This document shows, one piece after another, positions 45,410 to 54,101 of a DNA stretch of 64,000 nucleotides. The DNA lies in NCBI GenBank assembly GCA_946539855.1, contig CAMNHV010000007.1, positions 9,611 to 73,610 on the forward strand, read 5' to 3'. A program made the translations under genes and the position numbers. The notes beneath the pieces were generated by a model that was given only the letters and a program-made list of their open reading frames with translations, made no database searches and was not told the origin of the DNA. Position 1 is the first letter of the stretch. Each line of letters starts with the position of its first letter. This DNA is from CAG-791 sp002449595 (GTDB taxonomy: Bacteria > Bacillota > Clostridia > Lachnospirales > Lachnospiraceae).

Positions 45410-46285
45410 ATGATCCAGGATATCGCACCGGAAGTGTTCCGCAACCAGTTTGTCCCCGGAGATCATCACCCGGACCCGCATGACGTCGTCTTCATTTTTG
45501 ACGGGAGGACCGTGCTCTGCCGCGTCCTCGAGGACGGCGAGATCGTGTTTCCGCGCGTCGCGGATTTTGCGGGCGGGCTGCCGGAGACGCCGGTCTACCT
45601 GTTCGCGATCGAGGATCCCGCTGCGGAGGGAGGCCACCTGGAATTCTACCTTCTCAGGGAAAAGGATTCCGCCCGCGCCCTCGGCGACGGCTGGCAGTTC
45701 GGGAATATTCGCCTCATGCGGACGATCCACCCGAAGGACCTGTGTTTCGCCGGGATGACGGGATTCCAGCTCTACTGCTGGTACAGGGACAACACCTTCT
45801 GCGGCCGCTGCGGCGCAAAGACCGTGTATTCGGACAAGGAGCGTGCCATCAAGTGCCCCTCCTGCGGCAACACGATCTACCCGAAGGTCCAGCCGGCCGT
45901 CATCATCGGCCTGACCGACGGGGACCGGATCCTGATGAGCCGCTACGCCGGGCGGGAGCACAAGGGCAACGCGCTGCTCGCCGGCTTCTGCGAGATCGGC
46001 GAGACGGCCGAGGAGACCGTCGCGCGGGAAGTCATGGAAGAGGTCGGCCTCACGGTCACAAATATTCGTTATTACAAGAGCCAGCCCTGGGGGATCGAGT
46101 CGGACCTGCTCCTCGGCTACTACTGCGACGTCACGGGCGCGCGTGAGATCCGCCTCGACGAAAACGAACTCGCCGCCGCCCAGTGGGTGCAGCGGGACGA
46201 CATCGGGCAGGAGGACAGCGGCGTTTCCCTCACGGCGGAGATGATCATGCGTTTCAAGGAGCATCCGGAGGAGTTTGCGTCATGA
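45410..46285 (+). CDS. nudC: NAD(+) diphosphatase / NudC-type Nudix hydrolase
   Basis: NudC hydrolyses NAD(H) to NMN and AMP and can remove NAD caps from RNA. The 291-residue protein has a zinc ribbon (CGRCG and CPSCG), the Nudix box GFCEIGETAEETVAREVMEEVGL written in segments here, and the NudC-specific SQPWGIESDLLLGY element after the box. The order of N-terminal domain, zinc ribbon and Nudix fold fits NudC. It diverges from fprA and overlaps the next gene by four bases. Confidence 0.9.
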   Translation: MIQDIAPEVFRNQFVPGDHHPDPHDVVFIFDGRTVLCRVLEDGEIVFPRVADFAGGLPETPVYLFAIEDPAAEGGHLEFYLLREKDSARALGDGWQFGNIRLMRTIHPKDLCFAGMTGFQLYCWYRDNTFCGRCGAKTVYSDKERAIKCPSCGNTIYPKVQPAVIIGLTDGDRILMSRYAGREHKGNALLAGFCEIGETAEETVAREVMEEVGLTVTNIRYYKSQPWGIESDLLLGYYCDVTGAREIRLDENELAAAQWVQRDDIGQEDSGVSLTAEMIMRFKEHPEEFAS

Positions 46286-46881
46286 GCGGCAGGATCTTCT
46301 GCATTATGGGTAAGAGCTGCTCCGGCAAGGACACGCTCTACCGTCACCTGATGAGGGACGAGTCGCTCGCGCTGTCCCGCGTCATTTCTTACACGACCCG
46401 CCCCATCCGCGCGAATGAGGAGAACGGGAAGCAGTACTATTTCACGGATGAAAAGCACTTCAAAGCCCTCATGGATGCCGGCAAAGTGATCGAGTCCCGC
46501 GCCTACGACACATGGTACGGGATCTGGTACTACTTCACCGCGGACGACGGCCAGATCGACCTCGCGGAGCGCGACTATCTGCTGATCGGGACGCCGGAGT
46601 CCTTTGTCGCTCTGAAAAAGTATTTCGGCGAGGATCGCGTCATTCCGATCTATATTGAGCTGGATGACGGCGTGCGCCTGGAGCGCGCGCTGCGCCGGGA
46701 GAAGAAGCAGGAGACGCCGAAATATGAGGAGATGTGCCGGCGGTTTCTCACGGATGCGGAGGACTTTTCCGAGGAGAAGCTGCAGGCCGCGGGGATCGAC
46801 GTGCGGTTTGAGAACCGGCAGGATGAGCTGGAGGAGACGCTGCGGCAGGTGAGGGAGTATATTCTGGCGAGGAAGGGATGA
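46282..46881 (+). CDS. Guanylate-kinase-like P-loop protein
   Basis: This 199-residue protein has the guanylate kinase layout: Walker A GKSCSGKD at residues 10-17, SYTTRPIRANEENGKQYYF as the GMP-binding signature, then FKALMDAGKVIESRAY and a lid-like ERALRREKKQ. The loop is an atypical form of GPSGAGKS, and the sequence is more divergent than housekeeping Gmk, so it may be a paralogue. ATG overlaps the nudC stop (ATGA), and holB overlaps its end. In Bacillus the gene before holB region is tmk, so a nucleotide kinase of a different type takes a comparable position here. Confidence 0.75.
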   Translation: MSGRIFCIMGKSCSGKDTLYRHLMRDESLALSRVISYTTRPIRANEENGKQYYFTDEKHFKALMDAGKVIESRAYDTWYGIWYYFTADDGQIDLAERDYLLIGTPESFVALKKYFGEDRVIPIYIELDDGVRLERALRREKKQETPKYEEMCRRFLTDAEDFSEEKLQAAGIDVRFENRQDELEETLRQVREYILARKG

Positions 46882-47885
46882 GGACATTTGACGGGATTCC
46901 CGGACAACCGCATATGAAGGCATTTCTCGGCGCGGCGCTGCGGTCGCGCGACGTGCCGCACGCGATCCTTCTCACGGGGGAGGACACGGAGAGTTTCCTT
47001 GCGATCGCCCGCGCGTTCGGCGCGGCGCTCCTGTGCGAAGATCCGCAGGAGGGCGAGGACGGCGTGCCCTGCGCCTGTGGCGTGTGCGCTTCCTGCATGA
47101 AGATCGCCGCGGGAGACCATCCCGATTTCATTGAGGCACAGCACGAAAAGCCGGGCAGCTTCGGCGTCGACGATGTCCGGCGCCTGCGGCAGGACGTGCG
47201 GATCAAGCCGTACAGCGGGGACTTCAAGATCTATCTGCTCCCGGACGCCGAGAAGCTGACGGCGCAGGCGCAGAATGCCCTGCTCAAGACACTTGAAGAA
47301 CCGCCGGACTACGCGGTGCTCATTCTTGCGGCGAAAGATGACGCAGGCTTTCTGCCGACGGTGCTCTCGCGATGTGTGCGCCTTCCGGGGCGGCCGATGC
47401 CGGAGGAAGAACTTAAAGAGTTCCTTATGAAATCCGGGGCGGCAGAAGCGGAGGCGGAACTGCTGGCCGGCCTGTCAGGCGGAAGCCCCGGGCGGGCGAT
47501 GGCGATGGCGGCGGATGAAACCTTTTTCCCGTTTGTGAGGCAGTCGGTGCGTCTGTTTGACGGGCTTGCGAATACCGGGATTCGGGCGATTGCAGATTTT
47601 CTTAAAGAATCAGTCACTGAGGAGAGGCAGCAGTATTTTGTGGAGCTGCTGCGCATGTGGTGCCGCGACGCGCTCGCGGCGAAGCGGGCCGGGGCGGCGG
47701 CAAGCTTGATTTTCGGGGAAGAAATCCATAATATTAGTACGTCGGCGGCCTTGTCCTTTGGGGCGCTCGCAGCTGTCGACGAGGCAACACTGCTCGCGCT
47801 TCGGCGGCTGCGGGCAAAGGGGAACGCGGACCTCATTCTGGAGCTGATGCTGCTCCGGGTCAGGGAAGCCATGCGGGAAGGATAA
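46878..47885 (+). CDS. holB: DNA polymerase III delta-prime subunit
   Basis: Delta-prime is part of the clamp loader that places the sliding clamp at primed DNA. The 335-residue protein has the AAA+-related N-domain (HAILLTGEDTES, a degenerate P-loop as expected for delta-prime), the zinc-finger cysteines CACGVCASC, and the NALLKTLEEPPDYAVLIL sensor segment followed by SRC. It overlaps the kinase-like gene by four bases and is followed by ricT after one base. The position holB-ricT is conserved in Firmicutes. Confidence 0.9.
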   Translation: MRTFDGIPGQPHMKAFLGAALRSRDVPHAILLTGEDTESFLAIARAFGAALLCEDPQEGEDGVPCACGVCASCMKIAAGDHPDFIEAQHEKPGSFGVDDVRRLRQDVRIKPYSGDFKIYLLPDAEKLTAQAQNALLKTLEEPPDYAVLILAAKDDAGFLPTVLSRCVRLPGRPMPEEELKEFLMKSGAAEAEAELLAGLSGGSPGRAMAMAADETFFPFVRQSVRLFDGLANTGIRAIADFLKESVTEERQQYFVELLRMWCRDALAAKRAGAAASLIFGEEIHNISTSAALSFGALAAVDEATLLALRRLRAKGNADLILELMLLRVREAMREG

Positions 47886-47886
47886 T

Positions 47887-49056
47887 ATGGAAGAGACCAA
47901 TAACACTAAGACGATCGTCGGCGTCCGCTTTCGGACGGCCGGTAAAGTATATTATTTTGATCCGAACGGGATCGCGCTGAAGAAGGGTGACCACGTTATC
48001 GTCGAGACGGCGCGCGGGATCGAGTATGGACTCGTGATCTGCGATCCGATGGAGCTCCCGGAGGAGAAGTTTACGAAGCAGCTCAAGCCGGTGCTTCGCG
48101 CCGCGACGGAGGAGGACGCCCAGCATGAGGCGGCGAACCGCGCGCGGGAGAAGGAAGCGTACCGCACCTGCCAGGAGAAGATCCGCACCCATGAGCTGGA
48201 AATGAAGCTGATCGACGCGGAATATACCTTTGACAACAGCAAGCTGCTGTTCTATTTCACGGCGGACGGGCGCGTGGATTTCCGCGAGCTGGTCAAGGAT
48301 CTCGCGACGGTTTTCCGCACGCGCATCGAGCTGCGGCAGGTCGGCGTGCGCGACGAGACCAAGATCCTCGGCGGATACGGGATCTGCGGCAGGCCGCTTT
48401 GCTGCCACACTTATCTGTCCGACTTTGCGCCGGTGTCGATCAAGATGGCGAAGGAGCAGAATCTTTCCCTCAATCCGACTAAGATCTCCGGCGTCTGCGG
48501 CAGGCTGATGTGCTGCCTGAAGAACGAGGAAGAGACCTACGAGGAGCTCAATAAGAAGCTGCCCCGCCCCGGCGACGAGGTCGAGGGAAGCGACGGCCTG
48601 CGCGGCGAAGTCGAGAACGTCGACGTGCTGCGCCAGAGGATCCGCATCCTGGTCGAGGTCGACGACGAGAAGGAAATGCACGAGTACGGCCCCGGCGAGT
48701 GGACGATGATCCGCAAGCGGCGCCGCGGCAGCCAGAAGCACAAAGGACGCGGCAAGGACGGCGCGGAGGCCGGCGGCGAGAACGCGAAGGAGCTCGAGAA
48801 GCTCGCCAGTGAAGAGCGCACCCCGGACGAGAACAAGTCCGACGAGAACGGCTCGAAGGAGCGCCGCTCCGGGCGCAGGCAGAACCGCTCGCGGCGCCGT
48901 GAGCGCGAAGGCCGCGGCGAGGGCGAGGAGCAGCGGGGTGAGCATGGTGAGCGTGGGGAACGCGGTGGCCGTGAGGAGCGCAGAGGCCGGAGAGAGCGCG
49001 AGGGCCGCGGAGAGCGGAATGAGAGAAGCGAGCGTGAAGAACGCAGTGACAGTTGA
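47887..49056 (+). CDS. ricT: RicT (YaaT/PSP1-domain protein) with a charged C-terminal tail
   Basis: RicT joins RicA and RicF in a Fe-S-containing complex that directs RNase Y processing of mRNA. The PSP1 region contains the cysteine-rich core GGYGICGRPLCCHTYLSDF and GVCGRLMCCLKNEEETYEE, which carries the cluster ligands. From about residue 275 the protein is an Arg/Glu/Gly-rich low-complexity tail of over 110 residues, much longer than usual, possibly RNA-binding. Total length is 389 residues. The downstream methyltransferase starts inside the tail-coding sequence. Confidence 0.9.
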   Translation: MEETNNTKTIVGVRFRTAGKVYYFDPNGIALKKGDHVIVETARGIEYGLVICDPMELPEEKFTKQLKPVLRAATEEDAQHEAANRAREKEAYRTCQEKIRTHELEMKLIDAEYTFDNSKLLFYFTADGRVDFRELVKDLATVFRTRIELRQVGVRDETKILGGYGICGRPLCCHTYLSDFAPVSIKMAKEQNLSLNPTKISGVCGRLMCCLKNEEETYEELNKKLPRPGDEVEGSDGLRGEVENVDVLRQRIRILVEVDDEKEMHEYGPGEWTMIRKRRRGSQKHKGRGKDGAEAGGENAKELEKLASEERTPDENKSDENGSKERRSGRRQNRSRRREREGRGEGEEQRGEHGERGERGGREERRGRREREGRGERNERSEREERSDS

Positions 49057-49792
49057 ATTAAAAAATGGAGAATCTCTGAGTGATCTGCAGCGAGATGGGC
49101 TGCAGATCATTCAGCATCCGGGGCTTTTCAGTTTCGGAATCGATGCGGTGCTGCTCTCTGGCTTCGCGGAAATCAGGGAGGGGGACCGCGTCGCGGACCT
49201 CGGCACCGGGACAGGAATTCTTCCTATCTTGCTTGCGGCAAAGACGAAGGCTGCGCACCTGACAGGCCTGGAGATCCTTGCCGAGAGCGCGGATATGGCT
49301 GAAAGAAGCGTACGGATGAACGGCCTGGACGATAGAATCTCAATTGTATCTGGTGACATCCGGAAGGTTGAGGATTACTTCACGACAGCGTCCATGGACG
49401 CTGTCGTCTCCAACCCGCCTTACATGATCGCGGACCACGGGCGCGGCAATCCGAACGGCGCGATCGCGGCCGCGCGGCACGAGCTCCTCTGCACTTTCGA
49501 CGACGTCGCGCGCGCGGCCTCTTATCTTCTTCGCAGCAGCGGCCGCTTCAGCCTCGTGCACAGGCCATTCCGCCTCCCGGAATTGTTCGAAACGCTGCGG
49601 AAGCACCACCTGGAGCCGAAGCGGATGCGCCTCGTGCATCCCTTCGCGGACCGCGAGCCGAATCTCGTCCTGATCGAGTGCGTCAAAGGCGGCCGCCCGC
49701 GGCTCGCCATCGATCCTCCGCTCGTTGTCTACCGCGAGCCCGGCATATATACCGACGAAGTGCTTGAGATCTATGGGAATGACAGGGGCTGA
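49019..49792 (+). CDS. trmN6: tRNA1(Val) adenine-N6 methyltransferase-like protein (TrmN6/YabB)
   Basis: This 257-residue Rossmann-fold methyltransferase has the SAM loop VADLGTGTGILPILLA and the N6-adenine motif NPPY at 132-135. In the Firmicutes YabB and TrmN6 group, the target is A37 of tRNA1(Val); I infer the same here. The start at 49019 overlaps ricT by 38 bp and has a plausible ggag. A longer in-frame reading would run through the ricT tail and is unlikely. The order ricT, trmN6, rsmI matches the Bacillus yaaT-yabB-yabC region. Confidence 0.85.
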   Translation: MREASVKNAVTVELKNGESLSDLQRDGLQIIQHPGLFSFGIDAVLLSGFAEIREGDRVADLGTGTGILPILLAAKTKAAHLTGLEILAESADMAERSVRMNGLDDRISIVSGDIRKVEDYFTTASMDAVVSNPPYMIADHGRGNPNGAIAAARHELLCTFDDVARAASYLLRSSGRFSLVHRPFRLPELFETLRKHHLEPKRMRLVHPFADREPNLVLIECVKGGRPRLAIDPPLVVYREPGIYTDEVLEIYGNDRG

Positions 49793-49942
49793 GCTTCCTA
49801 TCGCATATGGAAGAAGCAAGAATAAAGCCGTAAATCGTGCCAGACAGGTCACGGAAGAAGAAAGCGGCATAAAGGAAGACAGGCATCATAAGCCGGATCA
49901 GAAAAAACCAGGCGAGGGGACGAAGGAGAACGGACAAATAAT

Positions 49943-50812
49943 ATGAAAGATATGGCGGAACCGGGGCGCCTGCTGCTGTGCGCGACGCCGATCGGAAATC
50001 TTGAGGATATGACGCCGCGCGTGATCGCGGCGATGCGGGAGGCGGACGTGATTGCGGCGGAGGATACGCGCAACACGATCAAGCTTCTGAATCACTTCGA
50101 CATCCATACGCCGATGGTGAGCTATCACGAGTATAACAAGTTCGAGCGGGCGGATGAGCTGGTCGGGCGCATGCTGCGCGGAGAGACGGTCGCTGTGGTC
50201 ACGGATGCGGGAACGCCGGCGATCTCGGACCCTGGAGAAGTACTCGCGGCGAAGTGCATCGAAGCGGGAATCCGCGTGTCGTCGCTCCCGGGAGCGTGCG
50301 CGCTCATCACGGCGCTGACGATGTCCGGCATGTCGGCGCGCCGGTTTGCTTTTGAGGGCTTTCTTCCAAATGATAAGTCCGAAAAGAAGGAACGAACGAG
50401 AATCCTGAACCAGCTCGCAGACGAAGAGCGAACGATGATCCTTTACGAAGCGCCGCATCGCCTGCGCACGACGCTGCGCGACCTGGAAGAGCACCTCGGT
50501 GACCGGAAGGTGACACTCTGCCGGGAACTCACCAAAAGATATGAGGAGGCAGTCCCGACAACACTCCGCGGCGCACTCGAACTCTACGAGGAAAAAGAGC
50601 CGCGAGGAGAGTACGTCCTCGTCCTGGAAGGGAAAAGCCGCGAAGAGCGGGAAGAAGAGTCCCGGCGTGAATGGGAACAGATGAGCGTGAAGGACCACGT
50701 TGCCCTCTATGAAGAGAAGGGCATGACAAGAAAAGAAGCAATGAAGGCGGCTGCGCAGGATCGCGGTATCTCCCGCCGCGAAATATATGACCAGCTCCTG
50801 GAAGAAAACTAA
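49943..50812 (+). CDS. rsmI: 16S rRNA C1402 2'-O-ribose methyltransferase RsmI
   Basis: RsmI methylates the ribose of C1402 in the 30S decoding centre. The 289-residue protein has the tetrapyrrole-methylase-type fold with LLCATPIGNLEDMTPR, EADVIAAEDTRNT, VSYHEYN, VTDAGTPAISDPG and LPGACALITAL. All are diagnostic of RsmI. The C-terminus is charged and ends ISRREIYDQLLEEN. The leader after trmN6 is 150 bp. The RBS before 49943 is weak (gaacggacaaata). Confidence 0.95.
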   Translation: MKDMAEPGRLLLCATPIGNLEDMTPRVIAAMREADVIAAEDTRNTIKLLNHFDIHTPMVSYHEYNKFERADELVGRMLRGETVAVVTDAGTPAISDPGEVLAAKCIEAGIRVSSLPGACALITALTMSGMSARRFAFEGFLPNDKSEKKERTRILNQLADEERTMILYEAPHRLRTTLRDLEEHLGDRKVTLCRELTKRYEEAVPTTLRGALELYEEKEPRGEYVLVLEGKSREEREEESRREWEQMSVKDHVALYEEKGMTRKEAMKAAAQDRGISRREIYDQLLEEN

Positions 50813-50890
50813 TTTCTGAGTCGTTTCCCCGAAACAAGCTCAAAATCAACTTCCGGAAGAGAACCGCCCCCCGCTTCCCCGCGCCGCAAG

Positions 50891-50919
50891 TTGTATTGAT
50901 TTTTAAACCGTTCTATGGT
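50891..50919 (+). promoter_or_regulatory. Promoter candidate for pckA
   Basis: TTGTAT (50891-50896) and TATGGT (50914-50919) are 17 bp apart in an AT-rich leader. The predicted transcript starts about 60 nt before the ATG. Confidence 0.5.
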
Positions 50920-50951
50920 AAAAAAGAAACGGCAATTGTGATTTCCTTAAC

Positions 50952-50963
50952 AACTAATTAGTT
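50952..50963. promoter_or_regulatory. 12-bp palindrome AACTAATTAGTT upstream of pckA
   Basis: A perfect palindrome lies about 33 bp downstream of the proposed -10, in the leader, and is immediately followed by ATAAA. It could be an operator for carbon-dependent control; no regulator is known. Confidence 0.4.
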
Positions 50964-50988
50964 ATAAACAAAGAAAGAGGTAGTGAAT

Positions 50989-52602
50989 ATGGCAGAACTC
51001 AATCTCGAAAAGTATGGCATCGTCGGCGCAACCGAGATCATCCACAACCCGTCCTTCGAATTCCTGTATGAAGAAGAGATGAAGCCTGAACTTGAGGGCT
51101 TTGACAAGGGCGTGCTGACTGAGCTTGGTGCCGTCAATGTCATGACCGGCGTTTACACCGGCCGTTCTCCCAAGGACAAATACATCGTCATGGACGAGAA
51201 CTCCAAGGACACGGTTTGGTGGACGACGGACGGCTACAAGAACGATAACCACCCGATGAGCGAAGAAGTCTGGGCAGCCGTCAAGGATCTCGCGAAGAAG
51301 CAGCTCTCCGGCAAGAGACTGTTCGTCATGGATGCGTTCTGCGGCGCGAACAAGGACACCCGCATGGCGATCCGCTTCGTCATGGAAGTTGCATGGCAGG
51401 CACACTTCATCAAGAACATGTTCATCCAGCCTTCCGAGGAAGAACTTGCGAACTTCGAGCCTGATTTCGTTGTCTACAACGCTTCCAAGGCTGCAGTCGA
51501 GAACTATGAGGAACTCGGCCTGAATTCCTCCACCTGCGTCGCGTTCAACATCACGAGCCGTGAGCAGGTCATCCTGAACACATGGTACGGCGGCGAGATG
51601 AAGAAGGGTATGTTCTCCATGATGAACTACTACCTGCCGCTGAAGGGCATTGCTTCCATGCACTGCTCCGCGAACACGGATATGGAAGGCAAGAACACCG
51701 CGATCTTCTTCGGCCTGTCCGGTACCGGCAAGACCACCCTTTCCACCGATCCCAAGAGACTCCTCATCGGCGATGACGAGCACGGCTGGGACGACAACGG
51801 CGTCTTCAACTTCGAGGGCGGCTGCTACGCGAAGGTCATCAACCTCGACAAGGATTCCGAGCCCGACATCTACAACGCGATCAAGAGAAATGCTCTTCTT
51901 GAGAACGTCACTGTCGACGAGAACGGCAAGATCGACTTCGCTGACAAGAGCGTCACGGAGAACACCCGTGTCTCCTATCCGATCGAGCACATCGAGAACA
52001 TCGTCAAGAAGGTCAACCCTGTTTCCGCCGGCCCGGATGCACAGAACGTCATCTTCCTGTCCGCGGACGCGTTCGGCGTTCTTCCTCCGGTCTCCATCCT
52101 GACTCCGGAGCAGACACAGTACTACTTCCTAAGCGGCTTCACAGCGAAGCTTGCAGGTACGGAGCGCGGCATCACCGAGCCCACACCTACATTCTCCGCT
52201 TGCTTCGGCCAGGCATTCCTGGAGCTGCATCCGACCAAGTACGGCGAAGAGCTCGTCAAGAAGATGCAGAAGAGCGGCGCGAAGGCTTACCTCGTCAACA
52301 CCGGCTGGAACGGCACCGGCAAGCGTATCTCCATCAAGGATACCCGCGGCATCATCGACGCGATCCTGAACGGCGACGTGCTTAAGGCTCCCACCAAGAA
52401 GATCCCGATCTTCGACTTCGAAGTTCCTACAGAGCTTCCGGGCGTCGATCCTGCGATCCTCGATCCCAGAGACACTTATGCGGATGCCGCTGAGTGGGAT
52501 GCGAAGGCTCAGGATCTCGCACAGAGATTCATCAAGAACTTCGTCAAGTACGAGTCCAACGCGGCCGGCAAGGCTCTCGTGGCAGCAGGCCCTCAGCTTT
52601 GA
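50989..52602 (+). CDS. pckA: ATP-dependent phosphoenolpyruvate carboxykinase
   Basis: PckA interconverts oxaloacetate and PEP with ATP. In fermenters it often fixes CO2 towards succinate or works in gluconeogenesis. The 537-residue protein has the PEPCK P-loop GLSGTGKTT at 242-250, preceded by the substrate motif YYLPLKGIASMHCSAN, and DDEHGWDD as the metal site. The ATG at 50989 follows agaggtagtgaat. A GTG two codons earlier is the alternative. The softer codon use and own promoter and terminator suggest high expression. Confidence 0.96.
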   Translation: MAELNLEKYGIVGATEIIHNPSFEFLYEEEMKPELEGFDKGVLTELGAVNVMTGVYTGRSPKDKYIVMDENSKDTVWWTTDGYKNDNHPMSEEVWAAVKDLAKKQLSGKRLFVMDAFCGANKDTRMAIRFVMEVAWQAHFIKNMFIQPSEEELANFEPDFVVYNASKAAVENYEELGLNSSTCVAFNITSREQVILNTWYGGEMKKGMFSMMNYYLPLKGIASMHCSANTDMEGKNTAIFFGLSGTGKTTLSTDPKRLLIGDDEHGWDDNGVFNFEGGCYAKVINLDKDSEPDIYNAIKRNALLENVTVDENGKIDFADKSVTENTRVSYPIEHIENIVKKVNPVSAGPDAQNVIFLSADAFGVLPPVSILTPEQTQYYFLSGFTAKLAGTERGITEPTPTFSACFGQAFLELHPTKYGEELVKKMQKSGAKAYLVNTGWNGTGKRISIKDTRGIIDAILNGDVLKAPTKKIPIFDFEVPTELPGVDPAILDPRDTYADAAEWDAKAQDLAQRFIKNFVKYESNAAGKALVAAGPQL

Positions 52603-52641
52603 TCTCTGCTGTAGACAGGCTAATGTAATTACCAGATCATC

Positions 52642-52676
52642 AGGAGCTGCCGCTATATGTGGCAGCTCCTTCTTCT
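52642..52676 (+). terminator. Intrinsic terminator after pckA
   Basis: AGGAGCTGCC (52642-52651) pairs with GGCAGCTCCT (52661-52670), followed by TCTTCT. The stem is perfect at 10 bp with a 9-nt loop. Confidence 0.78.
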
Positions 52677-52693
52677 ATCAACCGGCTGACGGA

Positions 52694-52781
52694 ATTCACA
52701 AGCATTGCGAATCCGTCTCATGAGAATGAAAAACTCGATTCACAAGCATCGTGGATACGTCTCGTGAGAATGGAAAACTCG
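52694..52781. repeat. Two 44-bp tandem direct repeats upstream of the metallophosphoesterase
   Basis: Units at 52694-52737 and 52738-52781 share ATTCACAAGCAT, CGTCTC(A/G)TGAGAATG and AAAACTCG. They differ at seven or so scattered positions. They lie between the pckA terminator and the phosphoesterase start and are probably non-coding. Confidence 0.8.
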
Positions 52782-52819
52782 GCTCACGAAGCCATCAGCC
52801 CGGTTCACGAAAAGGCGCC

Positions 52820-53788
52820 ATGGCAACCTACTGCATCAGCGACATCCACGGCGCGCTGGATGAATTCCGGCGCCTTCTGAATAAGGTCGGGTTCCGCTAT
52901 GACGGGACAGACGAGCTGTATATCCTCGGCGATATCGGCGACTGGGGCACCCGCTCCATGGAGACGATCCTGCACGTCAAGGCGATGGAGGAGCTGTATC
53001 CGTTCGTCCACGTCCTGATGGGCAACCACGAGCTCATGTTCCTCGACGCGATCAGCCACGCCGGCCAGGGATTGATCCCCGACGACACGGACTACAACTG
53101 GCTCTACCCGAACCACGGGGAAGGAACGTGGAAGTCCTTCTGCGAACTGCCGCTGGAGGAGCAGGTCGACCTGTACCAGTGGCTCCTCGTCCGCCCGTAC
53201 AGCTGGGACATCCGCATCGGCGACCGGCTCTACATGGCCGCGCACGCCTACCCGTATTACTACGACCAGGAGGCGGCCGACAGCGAGGAACGCCGGCGCA
53301 AGCAGTGCGACACCGTCTGGCGAAGGCTTCTCATCCGGGAAGATCCTTTTGCTGAATACACCGGAGAAAAGCATTACGACACCCTCATCTGTGGTCACAC
53401 CATCACGGATTTTTATTACACCCGCCTGCGCTACGAACGGAACTGGCCGTACCGGAAACCGGGCGAGTACGTGAGAAACCGCGCATTCTTCGCGGAGAGA
53501 TTCATCGATATCGACTGCGGCGCGAAATGTATCGAAATGGCGCAGGACAGAAGAGAACTCCTGCAGACCGCCGCGCTGCGCGCGCAGCTGTGCGCACTCC
53601 GGCTCGAGGACATGAAGACGTTCTACTGCCGCAAGTCGCAGATCCGGCTCCCGGACTCGCAGGAACTGCAGGAGAGCCTCCAGTATTCAGAAGACGCGAT
53701 TATTGAAGTATATCGTCAGCAGGAGATGCGGATGAACGAGATCCGCGAGAGCTTCCGAAACTTCTTCCGTAGATGGAGAGAAAGATAA
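52820..53788 (+). CDS. Calcineurin-like metallophosphoesterase
   Basis: This 322-residue protein would be a serine/threonine phosphatase or other phosphodiester/monoester hydrolase. The metal-binding motifs are in family order: SDIHG (residues 7-11), GDIGDWG, MGNHE, then CGHT and a late IDCGAK. The C-terminal 80 residues are charged and helical. An in-frame start at 52751 would include one of the 44-bp repeats and lacks an RBS; the ATG at 52820 follows aaagg. It is flanked by a terminator and its own leader, so probably a single-gene unit. Substrate unknown. Confidence 0.85.
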   Translation: MATYCISDIHGALDEFRRLLNKVGFRYDGTDELYILGDIGDWGTRSMETILHVKAMEELYPFVHVLMGNHELMFLDAISHAGQGLIPDDTDYNWLYPNHGEGTWKSFCELPLEEQVDLYQWLLVRPYSWDIRIGDRLYMAAHAYPYYYDQEAADSEERRRKQCDTVWRRLLIREDPFAEYTGEKHYDTLICGHTITDFYYTRLRYERNWPYRKPGEYVRNRAFFAERFIDIDCGAKCIEMAQDRRELLQTAALRAQLCALRLEDMKTFYCRKSQIRLPDSQELQESLQYSEDAIIEVYRQQEMRMNEIRESFRNFFRRWRER

Positions 53789-54101
53789 AGCTCGTTTCGA
53801 AACGCACGTCAGAAGAATCTGATGAACGCGTTTCGCCAGAGATAATGCGGGATTCGCAGGGTGCGAAACTTTTTCGCAAATCGGCGGATAATAGTGCCCG
53901 AAAATTGCCCCAATTATGTCCCTATCGGAAAGCAACATAGTTGTGGTATGATGTATTTCAGTGGAAAACAACGGCTCACCGAAGTCTGACGCACCAATTG
54001 CCGAGGACGTACGAAAACGTATAAGTGTGAGCACCCCCGCGCGGGCGTCTGCGCTGCGGGGAAAAAGTAAGCATTATCAGTGTTTCAGTGTGAGGTTCTA
54101 C
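53789..54101. other. 313-bp intergenic region with hairpins before glucokinase
   Basis: The stretch holds an interrupted dyad, CGAAACGC (53798-53805) with GCGTTTCG (53828-53835) around an inner TCAGA/TCTGA. A compact hairpin TGCGAAA-CTT-TTTCGCA (53862-53878) follows. An extended -10 candidate TGgTATGAT ends at 53952. The glucokinase ATG has gtgtgagg upstream. No ORF seems real. The first dyad may end the phosphoesterase transcript, but it has no T-tract. Confidence 0.5.

Noticed and set aside
49725..49946. Small plus-strand ORF between trmN6 and rsmI
   Set aside because: It starts inside trmN6 without an RBS, and the product is highly charged with no family; kept as non-coding leader.
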